64,000 bases of DNA from Nitrososphaerota archaeon (lineage in GTDB: Archaea > Thermoproteota > Nitrososphaeria > Conexivisphaerales > Conexivisphaeraceae): the NCBI GenBank assembly GCA_015522695.1, contig WALT01000033.1, forward strand, positions 60,369-124,368, written 5' to 3'. Position 1 is the first letter of the stretch, and each line of letters starts with the position of its first letter. Made by a program: the position numbers and the translations under genes. This document shows, one piece after another, positions 26,110-34,995 of the stretch. Below the pieces are notes generated by a model. The model was not told where the DNA came from, ran no database searches, and was given only the letters and a program-made list of their open reading frames with translations.

Positions 26110-26412
26110 CTATGGATATGATGTAACCTTTAGGCCCCTAGCCCTAACCTCGACCCTATATCCCGTTGACGTCAATATCTCCGCCAAATCCCTCAGGCCG
26201 CTCAACTTCTCCAGGACCCCTCGAGGCCTCATGAGTAGATCCTTGAGTGGTGCCCTCCTGACGTCCAGGACCACGAGGTTTCCCTCGACGGTATACCTGA
26301 TCTCCGCTTTCCCCATCCCGATGCTGCCGGACAAAATTAGGGATGACGGGACGGTCTCCGCCACCAACATCTTCCCGTCCATCTCGACCGTGAACTTCAC
26401 TGAGAACCTCAT
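26110..26412 (-). CDS. Hypothetical protein, second of an overlapping pair
   Basis: A 100-residue protein, rich in beta strand by eye (SVKFTVEMDGKMLVAETVPS, then AEIRYTVEGNLVVLDVRRAP) with a C-terminal helix-strand unit. I do not recognise the family. Its ATG overlaps the TGA of the preceding small gene as ATGA, so the two are translationally coupled. Together they might form a two-part complex. It converges with the regulator gene at 25316, with 77 nt between the stops. Confidence 0.6.
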   Translation of the reverse strand: MRFSVKFTVEMDGKMLVAETVPSSLILSGSIGMGKAEIRYTVEGNLVVLDVRRAPLKDLLMRPRGVLEKLSGLRDLAEILTSTGYRVEVRARGLKVTSYP

Positions 26413-26582
26413 GAGGAGGATGTGGACACCACCCTTATCGAGAGCCTGCCGCCGACATCCTTGAGTTCGACCTCCATGCCCTCTGGCACCTCCTTCTCAG
26501 TCGCCTTCATCAACACGTCGACTATCTTCCCCGCTATCTCGTCATCGACCTCTACGCTCATATTGATGTTTATCGTGGCCAA
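26409..26582 (-). CDS. 57-residue hypothetical protein, first of an overlapping pair (weak Pcc1 resemblance)
   Basis: The chosen TTG start at 26582 has GGAGG five nt before it and a TTTTTATG element further upstream. The protein reads LATININMSVEVDDEIAGKI then VDVLMKATEKEVPEGM and a short strand GGRLSIRVV. The strand-helix-strand layout and IVDVLMKATEKE recall the KEOPS subunit Pcc1, but the usual C-terminal helix with its leucine-rich region is missing, so this is only a suggestion. The stop overlaps the next start. Confidence 0.5.
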   Translation of the reverse strand: MATININMSVEVDDEIAGKIVDVLMKATEKEVPEGMEVELKDVGGRLSIRVVSTSSS

Positions 26583-27032
26583 ACCGCCTCCAAGGTGATC
26601 GTTGCTGACATAAAAACAGTGCTTTAAACGTGACTTTGTTAAGGGGCCAAAGCACACGATCGCAATATCGAACGACGGGCCTTGGAGGGATTCCGACTAC
26701 CGTCGTATGGTATATCGACAGATCTCTCGGATTGACACGGGATCGACTCCATTATAAGCAGGCTATACATCGATATCCATGCGACATCTGGACAATCGCC
26801 CATAATGCCGGATTAGCGTCAACTGTAGCGGATCGTCCATAGCAACCCCTTAGGATGAAATCAGGGATTTGTAAGGATCCGTTCGGATGGAGCTGGGCAC
26901 GAGCGCTGTCATTTCCTGTGGATGTCGTGGTCATATCGTCTCCCAGTTGAGACACAGATTTCGACGTTCCCTGTCCATGATCCTGCTGGAGGACCTGACG
27001 ATGGAAGATATGGAGGGTGAGTAGAAGGTGGA
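26583..27032. other. 450-nt region without a convincing gene
   Basis: The part next to 26582 holds the promoter of the small gene pair (CACTGTTTTTATG on the minus strand). The rest has only short frames without promoters or family resemblance, and no tRNA-like or repeat structure was seen. Confidence 0.4.
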
Positions 27033-28280
27033 TTAGAGGGCAGGGACGAGGGTCATATATATCGCTGCCAGAATTGCGGTCGTTATAACTCCAGCCACGT
27101 TCGGACCCATCGCATGATATATCAAGTAGTTCCTCTTATCGTATTTCTGCGCGACCCTCTGGGAGACCTTGGCGGTCGTCGGTACACATGAGACGCCCGC
27201 GGGCCCCAACAGGGCATTGATCTTGCCCCTGCCGATGTAGTACATCAATATCCCCCCTATACTTCCCCCTATGCTGGAGAGCATCAGTGCGAGTATGCCC
27301 AGACCCATGAGCAAGCCCACCTTGGGATCCAGTATGACGCCAGGCGTCAACAGTATCCCCAGCATCAAGCCCAGGAAGAACGTGGAGCCATCGAGGAGCG
27401 GACCTTCGGCGAACTTCTTCAACCTGTCTATGTCCGCCTCCTTGAGCATGTTCCCTACGAAGAAGGACGCTATCAAGGGGGATGCGACGGGGAACAATAG
27501 ACTTAGAAGTCCTCCGATCACTATGTCGAATATTATCTTCTCCTTTGCACTGGGCTTCCTTATCTCCATCGGGTTCATCCTCACCTTCAACATCTTCTTA
27601 GGTATAGTAGCTTCATCCAGCTTGCCCTGGAGTAGATAGAGTATGCTCAGATATATGTAGGCCACCACCGTTATCGGCACGAATAGGCGCGGTGCCAGTT
27701 TTATCGACGTGAACAGGACCATGGGGCCATCTGCACCGCCTACAATCGCCACGCTCGCCGCCTCATTATACTTGAGGCCTAGTTCTACCGCTATCGGGAA
27801 CGTCACCAGCGTGCCGAGCTCGGCGAAGAACGCAAGGAAGAAGCTCGTGAAGGGCTTGGCCATCAAGAAGTCGAGGTCCGTCATCGCACCTATCCCTATG
27901 AACACGAAACATGCTATCGCAGCATTGAGGAAGGTGAGCACGTATATCGGTTGAAGCCAGTAAAGCTGTGATGCCATGACGACTTCGGTGGCCGCATTAA
28001 CTGGACTCGTTATGTTACTGCCGACCAATGGATTCAGGTGCGGGTTCCCATATACCGGTGGAAATGGAGGGAATGCTGGAAGCAGGAACTGGGCCGTGTT
28101 CGAGAATATCATACCCAGTCCCATCGGGACTATTATCAGGGGTTCCGTTATCCTCTTATACCCGAGCCATGTCAATATACCACCTAGCACCATCAGAACG
28201 ATCCTCGTCGCCGTGAAGGTAGGATTTAACGTGAAGAGGGATGATATCCCTGGAAAAAGTTGGGATATGTCCACTATCAA
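27033..28280 (-). CDS. Sodium-pump decarboxylase beta subunit (OadB/MmdB/GcdB family)
   Basis: A 415-residue membrane protein with about ten helices that couples decarboxylation of carboxybiotin to sodium export in oxaloacetate, methylmalonyl-CoA or glutaconyl-CoA decarboxylases. The core sodium-binding segment is nearly invariant (EAASVAIVGGADGPMVLFTS) and the C-terminal GPNVAGVITTAILAAIYMTL is also typical. I place the start at TTG 28280, where GGGGGAGAAGAG gives a ribosome site and the codon overlaps the gamma-subunit stop as TTGA. The biotin carrier lies at 29603 and a carboxyltransferase at 52397, so a dispersed methylmalonyl-CoA-type pump is possible. Confidence 0.92.
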   Translation of the reverse strand: MIVDISQLFPGISSLFTLNPTFTATRIVLMVLGGILTWLGYKRITEPLIIVPMGLGMIFSNTAQFLLPAFPPFPPVYGNPHLNPLVGSNITSPVNAATEVVMASQLYWLQPIYVLTFLNAAIACFVFIGIGAMTDLDFLMAKPFTSFFLAFFAELGTLVTFPIAVELGLKYNEAASVAIVGGADGPMVLFTSIKLAPRLFVPITVVAYIYLSILYLLQGKLDEATIPKKMLKVRMNPMEIRKPSAKEKIIFDIVIGGLLSLLFPVASPLIASFFVGNMLKEADIDRLKKFAEGPLLDGSTFFLGLMLGILLTPGVILDPKVGLLMGLGILALMLSSIGGSIGGILMYYIGRGKINALLGPAGVSCVPTTAKVSQRVAQKYDKRNYLIYHAMGPNVAGVITTAILAAIYMTLVPAL

Positions 28281-28408
28281 CTCTTCTCCCCCTTGCCCAC
28301 TAATATCTTCTCTATCATCCAAACGAGCACGGCGACGAGCGCCGTGACGCTTGCGAATACCAAATAGGCCATCAACATGGCCTGTAGTGCTATACCTGCA
28401 TCGGCCAT
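28277..28408 (-). CDS. 43-residue single-helix protein, probable gamma subunit of sodium-pump decarboxylase
   Basis: A short frame starts at ATG 28408 with TTAGGAG just before it and stops inside the beta-subunit start. The protein has one long hydrophobic helix (LQAMLMAYLVFASVTALVAV) followed by LVWMIEKILVGKGEKS. OadG or MmdD gamma/delta subunits have this plan, one membrane helix that tethers the soluble subunits, though the usual Pro/Ala-rich C-terminal tail is almost absent. Coupling to the beta gene by a 4-nt overlap makes the assignment likely. Confidence 0.72.
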   Translation of the reverse strand: MADAGIALQAMLMAYLVFASVTALVAVLVWMIEKILVGKGEKS

Positions 28409-28475
28409 CTCCTAAGGCTTAGCCACGGGGATACTCAACATAACCTTTTTCCCTTCCTTCAGCTGACGCCAGGCG

Positions 28476-29096
28476 TTGTCCTGGAGGCTTTTCGATCGCT
28501 TAGCCATCAAGTACGATGAATGGTATGAGAGGAATAGATCGGTCTACGAGAACGAGCTTGCCGCCGTCAGGGCTTTGGGGCTAAGAGGACGGGGCGCCGA
28601 GTTCGGCGTGGGTACTGGGAGGTTTGCAGCCCCCATGGACGTCTCCTTCGGCCTCGATCCAAGCGAGGAGGTGCTGAAGATCGCAATTCGCAGGGATCTA
28701 GAGGTTGCATTGGGCTTCGCTGAGAAGGTCCCATTGAGGAGCTCATCGCTGGACTATATACTACTGGTCGTCACATTATGCTTCGTCGATGATCCCTTAG
28801 CAGTCCTCCGAGAGGCCTCGAGGGCCGTTAGACGAGGAGGACCGGTGGCCGTGTGTATAATACCCAGGGAGAGTGCATGGGGTCGCTACTACTCATCGAA
28901 GGACAGCCCCTTCTATCTCCAGGCGAGGTTCTACAGTTTAGAGGAGCTGGGGGAGATGCTTTCCAAAGCCGGCTTAGAGGCTGAAGTCTATCTTTCGACT
29001 CTATTCTTTGAACCATTGGAGGAGCCGAGGAAGGAGGAGCCGAAGCCAGGCCCAGGAGGTGGCTTCGTCTGCGTCAAGGCTTTCCGGCGAGCCTAG
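28476..29096 (+). CDS. SAM-dependent methyltransferase
   Basis: A 206-residue class I methyltransferase. Motif I is AEFGVGTGRFAAPM, the acidic residue after the second strand is in FGLDPSEEVLKIA, and the family-typical LDYILLVVTLCFVDDPLAVL and REASRAVRRGGPVAVCIIP follow. It belongs to the broad Methyltransf_11/UbiE-like group, and the substrate cannot be told. TTG 28476 is the start; a TAACCTTTTT tract 30 nt before it may be its promoter. Its end overlaps the convergent GGCT-fold gene by 23 nt. Confidence 0.85.
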   Translation: MSWRLFDRLAIKYDEWYERNRSVYENELAAVRALGLRGRGAEFGVGTGRFAAPMDVSFGLDPSEEVLKIAIRRDLEVALGFAEKVPLRSSSLDYILLVVTLCFVDDPLAVLREASRAVRRGGPVAVCIIPRESAWGRYYSSKDSPFYLQARFYSLEELGEMLSKAGLEAEVYLSTLFFEPLEEPRKEEPKPGPGGGFVCVKAFRRA

Positions 29097-29520
29097 ACAT
29101 CGCTTCGGCAACATCCTCGTATCCCCATTCACTGAGGCCACTCAGCACTGCATCGACATAATGCTTAGCTGGTTGCACGAACTTCCTCTTGATGGTATGT
29201 GTATAGGTATAGGCATCGAGCTTACCCGATCCCTCGACCTCGACGGTCACATGCAACCTCCTCGAGATCCTCGGCACGCCCTCATATCCGTCCAGGATCC
29301 TGGATTGATCTTCAGTTATCAGATATGCCACACCGACTACGCTGCCACCCTCCTTCTCCACGATGTCCAGGACTCCACAACCCCACTGTGGCGAATATGC
29401 ATAGAAGCCGGCCTCGTATCCCTTGAGCACGGCCCTCTTGGCGTCCTCCCATACCTTAACCAGTCTCTTCATACGCCTGGAGCTCATGTCGCTGCCAAAT
29501 GCGAAGTACCAGAGGCTCAC
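29074..29520 (-). CDS. Gamma-glutamylcyclotransferase-fold protein
   Basis: A 148-residue protein of the GGCT/AIG2-like fold. The N-terminal substrate loop reads WYFAFGSDM, matching the Y-x-x-Y-G-S-N-M motif with Asp in place of Asn. The catalytic glutamate position is likely in ILDGYEGVPRISRR, where the family has L-D-x-x-E-G. Related enzymes release 5-oxoproline from gamma-glutamyl amines or peptides. It overlaps the methyltransferase gene at its 3' end. Confidence 0.82.
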   Translation of the reverse strand: MSLWYFAFGSDMSSRRMKRLVKVWEDAKRAVLKGYEAGFYAYSPQWGCGVLDIVEKEGGSVVGVAYLITEDQSRILDGYEGVPRISRRLHVTVEVEGSGKLDAYTYTHTIKRKFVQPAKHYVDAVLSGLSEWGYEDVAEAMSRLAGKP

Positions 29521-29602
29521 GCCATCGTCTAGCAGCTAACCATTTATACATAGTCCTTGTGTGGGAAACCCTAATAACCCGTATATGCGAAGCCGTGTCG
29601 AC

Positions 29603-29818
29603 ATGCCCGAGGAAGTTCTGTCGCCGGTGACGGGTAGGGTTGTAAAGGTGAACGTGAAGCCAGGAGATGAGATCGGTGAATCCAGTTCCCTACTGGTAAT
29701 CGAGGCCATGAAGATGGAGATAGATATATACCCGGAGGGTTCAGGGCTCGTCAAGGAGGTCAAGGTTAAAGAGGGTGATACTGTGAGCGTAGGTCAGATC
29801 CTCGTGACGATAGATTAG
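29603..29818 (+). CDS. Biotin carboxyl carrier protein
   Basis: A 71-residue biotinyl domain with little else. The biotinylated lysine is in the canonical EAMKME motif, and the paired strands read VLSPVTGRVVKVNVKPGDEI before it and GLVKEVKVKEGDTVSVGQIL after it. It would carry CO2 between a carboxyltransferase and either a biotin carboxylase or the membrane subunit at 27033. The usual Pro/Ala-rich leading arm is absent. ATG 29603 is preferred as the start of the domain; ATG 29585 is an alternative. A CATTTATAC element at 29541-29549 may be the promoter. Confidence 0.9.
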   Translation: MPEEVLSPVTGRVVKVNVKPGDEIGESSSLLVIEAMKMEIDIYPEGSGLVKEVKVKEGDTVSVGQILVTID

Positions 29819-29889
29819 ATGGTCCCATAACGGATCAGATTTGACGACGTAAAAAGTCCTCCTTGTCTTGTTGAACGCTCAAAAAATGG

Positions 29890-29896
29890 TTTTATT
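29890..29896 (+). promoter_or_regulatory. TATA-like box of ion transporter gene
   Basis: TTTTATT lies 27-33 nt before TTG 29923, the spacing for a leaderless archaeal transcript. Confidence 0.5.
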
Positions 29897-29922
29897 GCAC
29901 GCTAGTCTAGTTATTATGAAGG

Positions 29923-31470
29923 TTGACTGAGACGGAGTTCGCTGCGATCCCAGTGACACGAAGGGACGCGGCCCTCTTTGCCGTTATAATAGCTATAGTC
30001 GCCGTAGGATCGTACTTCGGATTATCAGCCCTCAGGGTGCCAGAGGATCACCCGATATATTTGGAGTTCACGCACCTGATGCTCTCCAAATACGGTATAC
30101 ACGCCGATCTGAACGGCTTCGACCAGCTTTTCTGGCAGACCGTGGCTACGACGATCTTCGCCGCTACCGTCGTGGGCACCTTGATGTTCTGGAGGTTCAG
30201 GCTGGCGATAGCCCTGATAGGGGTCTTCCTGATAGTATTAACGAGGACAGCGCCCATACACCTTCTATTGGAGTTCATGGGCCTGGATGTGATCGTGTTT
30301 CTGATGGGGATGTTCGTCCTCGTGGAGTTCCTCAGGAGGGCAGGCTTCTTCAGGTTCTTCATAGTGAAGAGCTTCAGGATAAGCGGCTATAGGACGATAC
30401 CGCTCATCGCCGTGGTCCTTGCTACAGCCACCTTGCTGGCGTCGATGGTAGATGAGGTCACATCGATCCTCTTCGTGACATCGGCCGTCCTCGACCTATC
30501 CACCCTTCTCGGGGTGAATCCGTTCCCGCTGATATTGCTCGCCGTGTGTACCACCAACCTTGGGAGCGCCGCCACCGTCCTCGGAAACCCTATCGGCATA
30601 TATGTGGCCACGAGGTCCGGATTGGGGTTTCTGGACTTCATAACGCACTCTGCACCCATAGTCGTGGTCTCTCTCGCGCTCACGATAACCCTTGGGATCT
30701 TAGTATATAGGAGACACACTAGACTGATAGGTGAAGGGATAAGCCTGCACAGGCGGGAGCTCTCCGCCTTAGATCCTTGGAGCAGGGTCCGGGACATGAA
30801 GATGTTCTATACAGCCATCGCCGTCTTCCTGGCGACTATAGCCTTGATAAGCAGCCATGCCTTCGTGGAGGGTGCATTAGGTTTAGAGCACAATTCCATC
30901 TTGATATCTGCTCCTTGGCTCGGGGCTGGCATAATAATGTTGGTCAAGAGGGAGGAGGCCCGTGATTACGTGGAGAAGGGCGTCGACTGGTGGACGCTCA
31001 CCTTCTTCTTGTTCCTATTCGCTAAGGCAGCTGCACTCGAGTTCACGGGCGTCACCTATAAGCTCGCCTATCTAGTGGAGAAGCTGGCTGCGGGCAACGG
31101 CCCATTAACCCCGATGACGACGACGATAGCCTTTACGATAATCCTCTGGCTATCGGGGACGCTCACAGGTTTCATAGATAACATGCCCCTGATAGCTGCC
31201 CTCCTCCCTGTAACCAAGGCCTTGGTAGGTCTAGGGATGCCCGCCGGGGAAATGCTCTGGTGGGCGCTGATAATAGGTGGGACGTTCGGCGGCAACTTGA
31301 CGATGGTCGGATCCACGGCGAACATAGTCGCGCTCGGCATACTGGAAAGGGAGAAGGACATACACGTCAGGCTCAGCCACTGGATAAAGGCCGGCGCGAT
31401 AATAACGCTATCGACGCTCGGGCTTGCAACCGTGATATACGCCGTCTGGATCCTCTCGATGGCCACATGA
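29923..31470 (+). CDS. Ion transporter superfamily protein (ArsB/NhaD-like)
   Basis: A 515-residue membrane protein with about 12 helices of the ion transporter superfamily. Two conserved re-entrant segments are visible: TTNLGSAATVLGNPIGIYV and, in the second half, IGGTFGGNLTMVGSTANIVA with the S-T-A-N element. A VDEVTSILFVTSAV segment is typical of the NhaD and ArsB/P-protein branches. Sodium/proton exchange is the likeliest role given the sodium-coupled genes around it, but anion export is not excluded. TTG 29923 is chosen as start on promoter spacing. Confidence 0.82.
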   Translation: MTETEFAAIPVTRRDAALFAVIIAIVAVGSYFGLSALRVPEDHPIYLEFTHLMLSKYGIHADLNGFDQLFWQTVATTIFAATVVGTLMFWRFRLAIALIGVFLIVLTRTAPIHLLLEFMGLDVIVFLMGMFVLVEFLRRAGFFRFFIVKSFRISGYRTIPLIAVVLATATLLASMVDEVTSILFVTSAVLDLSTLLGVNPFPLILLAVCTTNLGSAATVLGNPIGIYVATRSGLGFLDFITHSAPIVVVSLALTITLGILVYRRHTRLIGEGISLHRRELSALDPWSRVRDMKMFYTAIAVFLATIALISSHAFVEGALGLEHNSILISAPWLGAGIIMLVKREEARDYVEKGVDWWTLTFFLFLFAKAAALEFTGVTYKLAYLVEKLAAGNGPLTPMTTTIAFTIILWLSGTLTGFIDNMPLIAALLPVTKALVGLGMPAGEMLWWALIIGGTFGGNLTMVGSTANIVALGILEREKDIHVRLSHWIKAGAIITLSTLGLATVIYAVWILSMAT

Positions 31471-31632
31471 GATCGATCTAGAAGGCCAGCCCACGATATT
31501 ACGTCTATGCTTGTGAGCCCGCGATGATCGGAACGTGGAGCCGGTCGATCATCACGTCCACGTCTCCACACGATGTTGAACGTTCAACTAACTATTAGTA
31601 CGGGCCATCCCCCAAGAGCTCGTGTGATCCAG

Positions 31633-32640
31633 ATGAATTTAGTGGACTCCTATAGGATCCTCGAGAGGCTATATGACCTCCTGTACGATCTCCTCGAGCT
31701 CAGGGATGAGAAGAGGGAGGAGGGCCTGGAGCTGATACCGATCAGAGAGGCTACACCGCTGGTCAAGTTGGGCCTTCCCTCGATGCTCAAGAAAGGTGTG
31801 ATAATGGACGTGACGAACTCGGAACAAGCCCTCATCGCCGAGGCTTCCGGCGCGGTCGGGGTGATGGTGCTCGACAAGCTCCCCTACGATATCCGAAGAT
31901 CGGGTGGGGTCGCTAGGACAGCGGACGTGAGCGTGATAGAGAAGGTGATGTCATCAGTTACGATACCGGTGAGCGCGAAATGCAGGATAGGTCATTACGA
32001 GGAGGCTAAGTTACTCGAGGAGATCGGTATAGACCTCATAGACGAAAGCGAGGTTCTAACACCGGTCGATGAAAAGGCCCACATAAACAAACTCGCGTTC
32101 AAGGTCCCCTTCGTCAACGGAGCTAGGAGCCTCCCGGAGGCCCTCAGGAGGATATGGGAGGGGGCATCCATGATCAGGACGAAGGGTGAGGCCGGTACCG
32201 GCAATGTCGCAGAAGCCGTAAGACACATGAAGCTCATGAACGGTGATATATCCATGATCAGGAGCAACTTGAAGGGAGGAGACGAGGAGGCCTTCAGGAG
32301 GTACTCGAGGGAGAACGGAGTACCGTTGGAGCTCGTCGCCTTGAGTGCGAATATGGGTAGGCTCCCGGTCGTGAACTTCGCAGCCGGTGGGATAGCGACG
32401 CCGGCCGACGCCGCCCTCATGATGTGGCTTGGGGCAGACGGCGTGTTTGTTGGATCCGGGATATTCAAGTCGAGCGACCCCGATAGAAGGGCACAGGCGA
32501 TAGTCCTCGCGACCTCGTTCTGGGATGATCCGGAGACCGTGCTCGAGGCCCAAAGGATGACCTCGGAGAAGGCCTCGATGATGGGCATCGACATGAGATC
32601 CCTTAAGCCCGAGGAACTCCTCCAGGTCAGGGGCGACTAG
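31633..32640 (+). CDS. pdxS: Pyridoxal 5'-phosphate synthase subunit PdxS
   Basis: The synthase subunit builds PLP from ribose-5-P, glyceraldehyde-3-P and ammonia delivered by PdxT. The 335-residue protein carries the family segments [59 protein letters not shown] and [19 protein letters not shown], with [19 protein letters not shown] further on. A 40-residue region after about position 215 is somewhat longer than in bacteria, as in other archaeal PdxS. ATG 31633 gives a normal N-terminus. PdxT follows after a one-base gap. Confidence 0.95.
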   Translation: MNLVDSYRILERLYDLLYDLLELRDEKREEGLELIPIREATPLVKLGLPSMLKKGVIMDVTNSEQALIAEASGAVGVMVLDKLPYDIRRSGGVARTADVSVIEKVMSSVTIPVSAKCRIGHYEEAKLLEEIGIDLIDESEVLTPVDEKAHINKLAFKVPFVNGARSLPEALRRIWEGASMIRTKGEAGTGNVAEAVRHMKLMNGDISMIRSNLKGGDEEAFRRYSRENGVPLELVALSANMGRLPVVNFAAGGIATPADAALMMWLGADGVFVGSGIFKSSDPDRRAQAIVLATSFWDDPETVLEAQRMTSEKASMMGIDMRSLKPEELLQVRGD

Positions 32641-32641
32641 C

Positions 32642-33244
32642 ATGGTCACGGTCGGGATCCTAGCCCTCCAGGGGGACTACGTCGAGCACCTCCAGCTCCT
32701 CGAGGAGTTGGACAGCGCCGGCTGCGTCCCCGTGAGGATGCCCAACGACCTCGGGAAGGTCGACGCTCTGGTTTTGCCCGGAGGTGAGTCCACGACGCTG
32801 GGCCGCCTCATGGAGAGGGCTGGGCTGTGGGAGGCCTTGGTGGATGTCATACGAGATGATGGGATCCCCGTGTTGGGGACCTGTGCCGGCTCCGTGCTCC
32901 TCGCCAAGAGGGTCAGGGATATGGGCGTCGGCGGGACGGATCAGCCGACGCTCGGGCTGATGGACATCGCAGTCGTCAGGAATGCGTTCGGCAGACAAAG
33001 GAGATCGTTCGAGGCGGATGTTGATGTGAAGGGGCTGGGCAATATCCGGGGCGTCTTCATCAGGGCACCCGTGATAGAGGAACTGTGGGGAAAGTCGGAG
33101 GAGCTGGCCTCCATCGATCATCCATCCCTCAGCAGGGTCATAGTAGCAGCCGGGCAGGACAACATGATCGCAGTGACCTTTCATCCCGAGATCAGTGGCG
33201 ATGTCAGCTTACATAGGATGCTCGTGGAGATGGCCAAGAGGTAA
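32642..33244 (+). CDS. pdxT: Pyridoxal 5'-phosphate synthase glutaminase subunit PdxT
   Basis: A 200-residue class I glutaminase that feeds ammonia to PdxS. It has the N-terminal GILALQGDYVEHLQLLEEL, the LPGGESTTLGRLM oxyanion region, the nucleophile Cys in LGTCAGSVLLAKRV, and the His/Glu pair in TFHPEISGDVSLH. Start and pdxS stop are one base apart, so the two are one operon. The PLP-fold regulator-like gene follows after 15 nt. Confidence 0.95.
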   Translation: MVTVGILALQGDYVEHLQLLEELDSAGCVPVRMPNDLGKVDALVLPGGESTTLGRLMERAGLWEALVDVIRDDGIPVLGTCAGSVLLAKRVRDMGVGGTDQPTLGLMDIAVVRNAFGRQRRSFEADVDVKGLGNIRGVFIRAPVIEELWGKSEELASIDHPSLSRVIVAAGQDNMIAVTFHPEISGDVSLHRMLVEMAKR

Positions 33245-33259
33245 GGGGTAGAACGTGAT

Positions 33260-34366
33260 GTGCTCTCCAGATGTATAAGGTGCGGATATGCCGTCGAGGG
33301 CATCGTTTCAAGATGCCCTAAATGTGGATATCTCACGAGGCTGGAGTATGACCACCTGAGGTGGAGTGTTGATAAGGGCACCCCGAGCATGTGGAGGTTC
33401 TCAAGAATGCTTCCGCCCGTGGACCGGAAGATATCTTTCGGTGAGGGTTACACACCGCTCAGGAGGCTTCACGGCGTGCCGGTCAAGATGGAGAACCACA
33501 ACCCCACGAGGAGCTACGCCGACAGAGCCTCATCGGTAATAGTCAGCTTCAGGGCCCCGAAGGGGGCCAGGATAGGGTACGTGAAGGACTTCGCCCCATC
33601 CATAGCGTATTATCTGAGATCTCTAGGGTCACGCGTTGAGGTCCTCATCGACCCGGAGAACGTGATGTTCGACGACATCCTGTTTCTCGATAAGTTGGGG
33701 ACGAAGATAACTCTCTCTAGGAACTGTTGTCAAGGGCCCGAAGGACAGGCTTACGAGGATCCCCTGTCGATAGAGGGTTTGAAGACGATAGCCTACGAGA
33801 TCGCGGAGGCCTCGCCCAGGGAAGATGAGGTGTTCGTCCCCGCTGAGACAGGACTTCTCGCATACTCGATGGGGAAGGGGCTGGAGGAAGCTGTGGAGCT
33901 CGGCATAGCGCAGGAATATGGGCTGACAGCGGTCACGGTCAAGGGCTCCGCTCCCCCTGGGCTCCTCAAGTACTCCAGGTATAAGATCAGGGTGATGGAG
34001 GTTTCCTCGGAGGAGATCGTGAAGGCTATACTCGTACTCTCCAGGGCTGGGGTTAGGGTAAGGCCGCTTGCGGCCACCTCCTACGCTGCGGCCTTAACGA
34101 ATGGATATGGGATAGCCCTGATAACGGGATCCTCGAAGACCACGCTGCTCCCGGCCAACATGAGGTTATCCAGGCTCAAGACCATGATCTTAGATGTGCT
34201 GAGGGAGGGATCGAGGGCTACGGCGTATGAGATATGGCGGGAGTTGGAGGGAGAATATAGCCTTAAGGGGGTGTACAAGGCCCTGGACTCCCTAGAGTCT
34301 CAGGGCTACATCTGCAGCTCCCACGTGATGAGGGGAACCAGGAAGGTGAGGATGTATTCGATATGA
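33260..34366 (+). CDS. Threonine-synthase-like protein lacking the PLP lysine, with zinc ribbon and winged helix
   Basis: The 368-residue protein has three parts. A zinc ribbon (Cys5, Cys8, Cys19, Cys22) leads into a fold type II PLP domain that opens FGEGYTPLRRLHGVPVKMEN. The catalytic motif normally NPTGSFKDR is NPTRSYADR, so the Schiff-base lysine is Ala87. The next loop, where active enzymes have S-G-N, reads VKDFAPSIAYYL. From about residue 300 there is a winged helix (ILDVLREGSRATAYEIWREL, then GVYKALDSLESQGYI). It cannot be a normal PLP enzyme. Its place directly after pdxST suggests a DNA-binding sensor of PLP or an amino acid. GTG 33260 is the start. Confidence 0.85.
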   Translation: MLSRCIRCGYAVEGIVSRCPKCGYLTRLEYDHLRWSVDKGTPSMWRFSRMLPPVDRKISFGEGYTPLRRLHGVPVKMENHNPTRSYADRASSVIVSFRAPKGARIGYVKDFAPSIAYYLRSLGSRVEVLIDPENVMFDDILFLDKLGTKITLSRNCCQGPEGQAYEDPLSIEGLKTIAYEIAEASPREDEVFVPAETGLLAYSMGKGLEEAVELGIAQEYGLTAVTVKGSAPPGLLKYSRYKIRVMEVSSEEIVKAILVLSRAGVRVRPLAATSYAAALTNGYGIALITGSSKTTLLPANMRLSRLKTMILDVLREGSRATAYEIWRELEGEYSLKGVYKALDSLESQGYICSSHVMRGTRKVRMYSI

Positions 34367-34596
34367 TATATTGTGAACACGATAACCCTCTCCAGCCACC
34401 CTGAACCCTCCCTGGCACTCCACCAGCGAATTTCGATATCATCATGGTCTTCAAATATCCCATAAGATCGTCCCCTCCATAATCCGTCGAACGATGATCG
34501 TAATCGACACCTCTGGTCCCGGCTTCATCGTTCTCGACAATGCTGTCTAGATCATGTTGCAAACCCTGTTTAAGCCCTGGTCATGATCCCGTGGTC

Positions 34597-34995
34597 ATGG
34601 TCCTAGGGCTGGAGGAGATGAGGAGGATAGCCAAGAGCGTCTACATAGCGCCAGCTGACATCGGGCTTCCTCCTCTTAGGCTGTCCTGGAGCGCAGAGGC
34701 CTTCGGAGGGAGGGAGGAGTTAGTCAGGGGCCATGGCTATGCGTATAAGATACTTCTATATCCGAACGTGCGCTGGGTGGAGGTCGTCGTCGACGTATGG
34801 TCCAAGGGTGAGAGGGCCCTCCTCTACGCTAGGTTCACGGAGAAGGGTATAAGGAGGACGGAGGAGGTCGAGGATGCCCTGAAGGTCCTGGTCGAAACAG
34901 CCCTGAGAAGAGGACATGGTACCCTCGTGGAGAAGCTCAGGCACGTCAGGAGCACGGTTATAGGTAGCTCCGCCCTCATAGGTCACGGCGGCTAG
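34597..34995 (+). CDS. Hypothetical protein
   Basis: A product of about 132 residues (start ATG 34597 or GTG 34591). It has mixed strand and helix, with a central RWVEVVVDVWSKGERALLYA followed by a helical TEEVEDALKVLVETALRRGH. The balanced codon use and a TATA-like GTTTAAG about 25-30 nt upstream support coding. I do not recognise a family. It stands alone between the pdx and liv operons. Confidence 0.55.
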   Translation: MVLGLEEMRRIAKSVYIAPADIGLPPLRLSWSAEAFGGREELVRGHGYAYKILLYPNVRWVEVVVDVWSKGERALLYARFTEKGIRRTEEVEDALKVLVETALRRGHGTLVEKLRHVRSTVIGSSALIGHGG

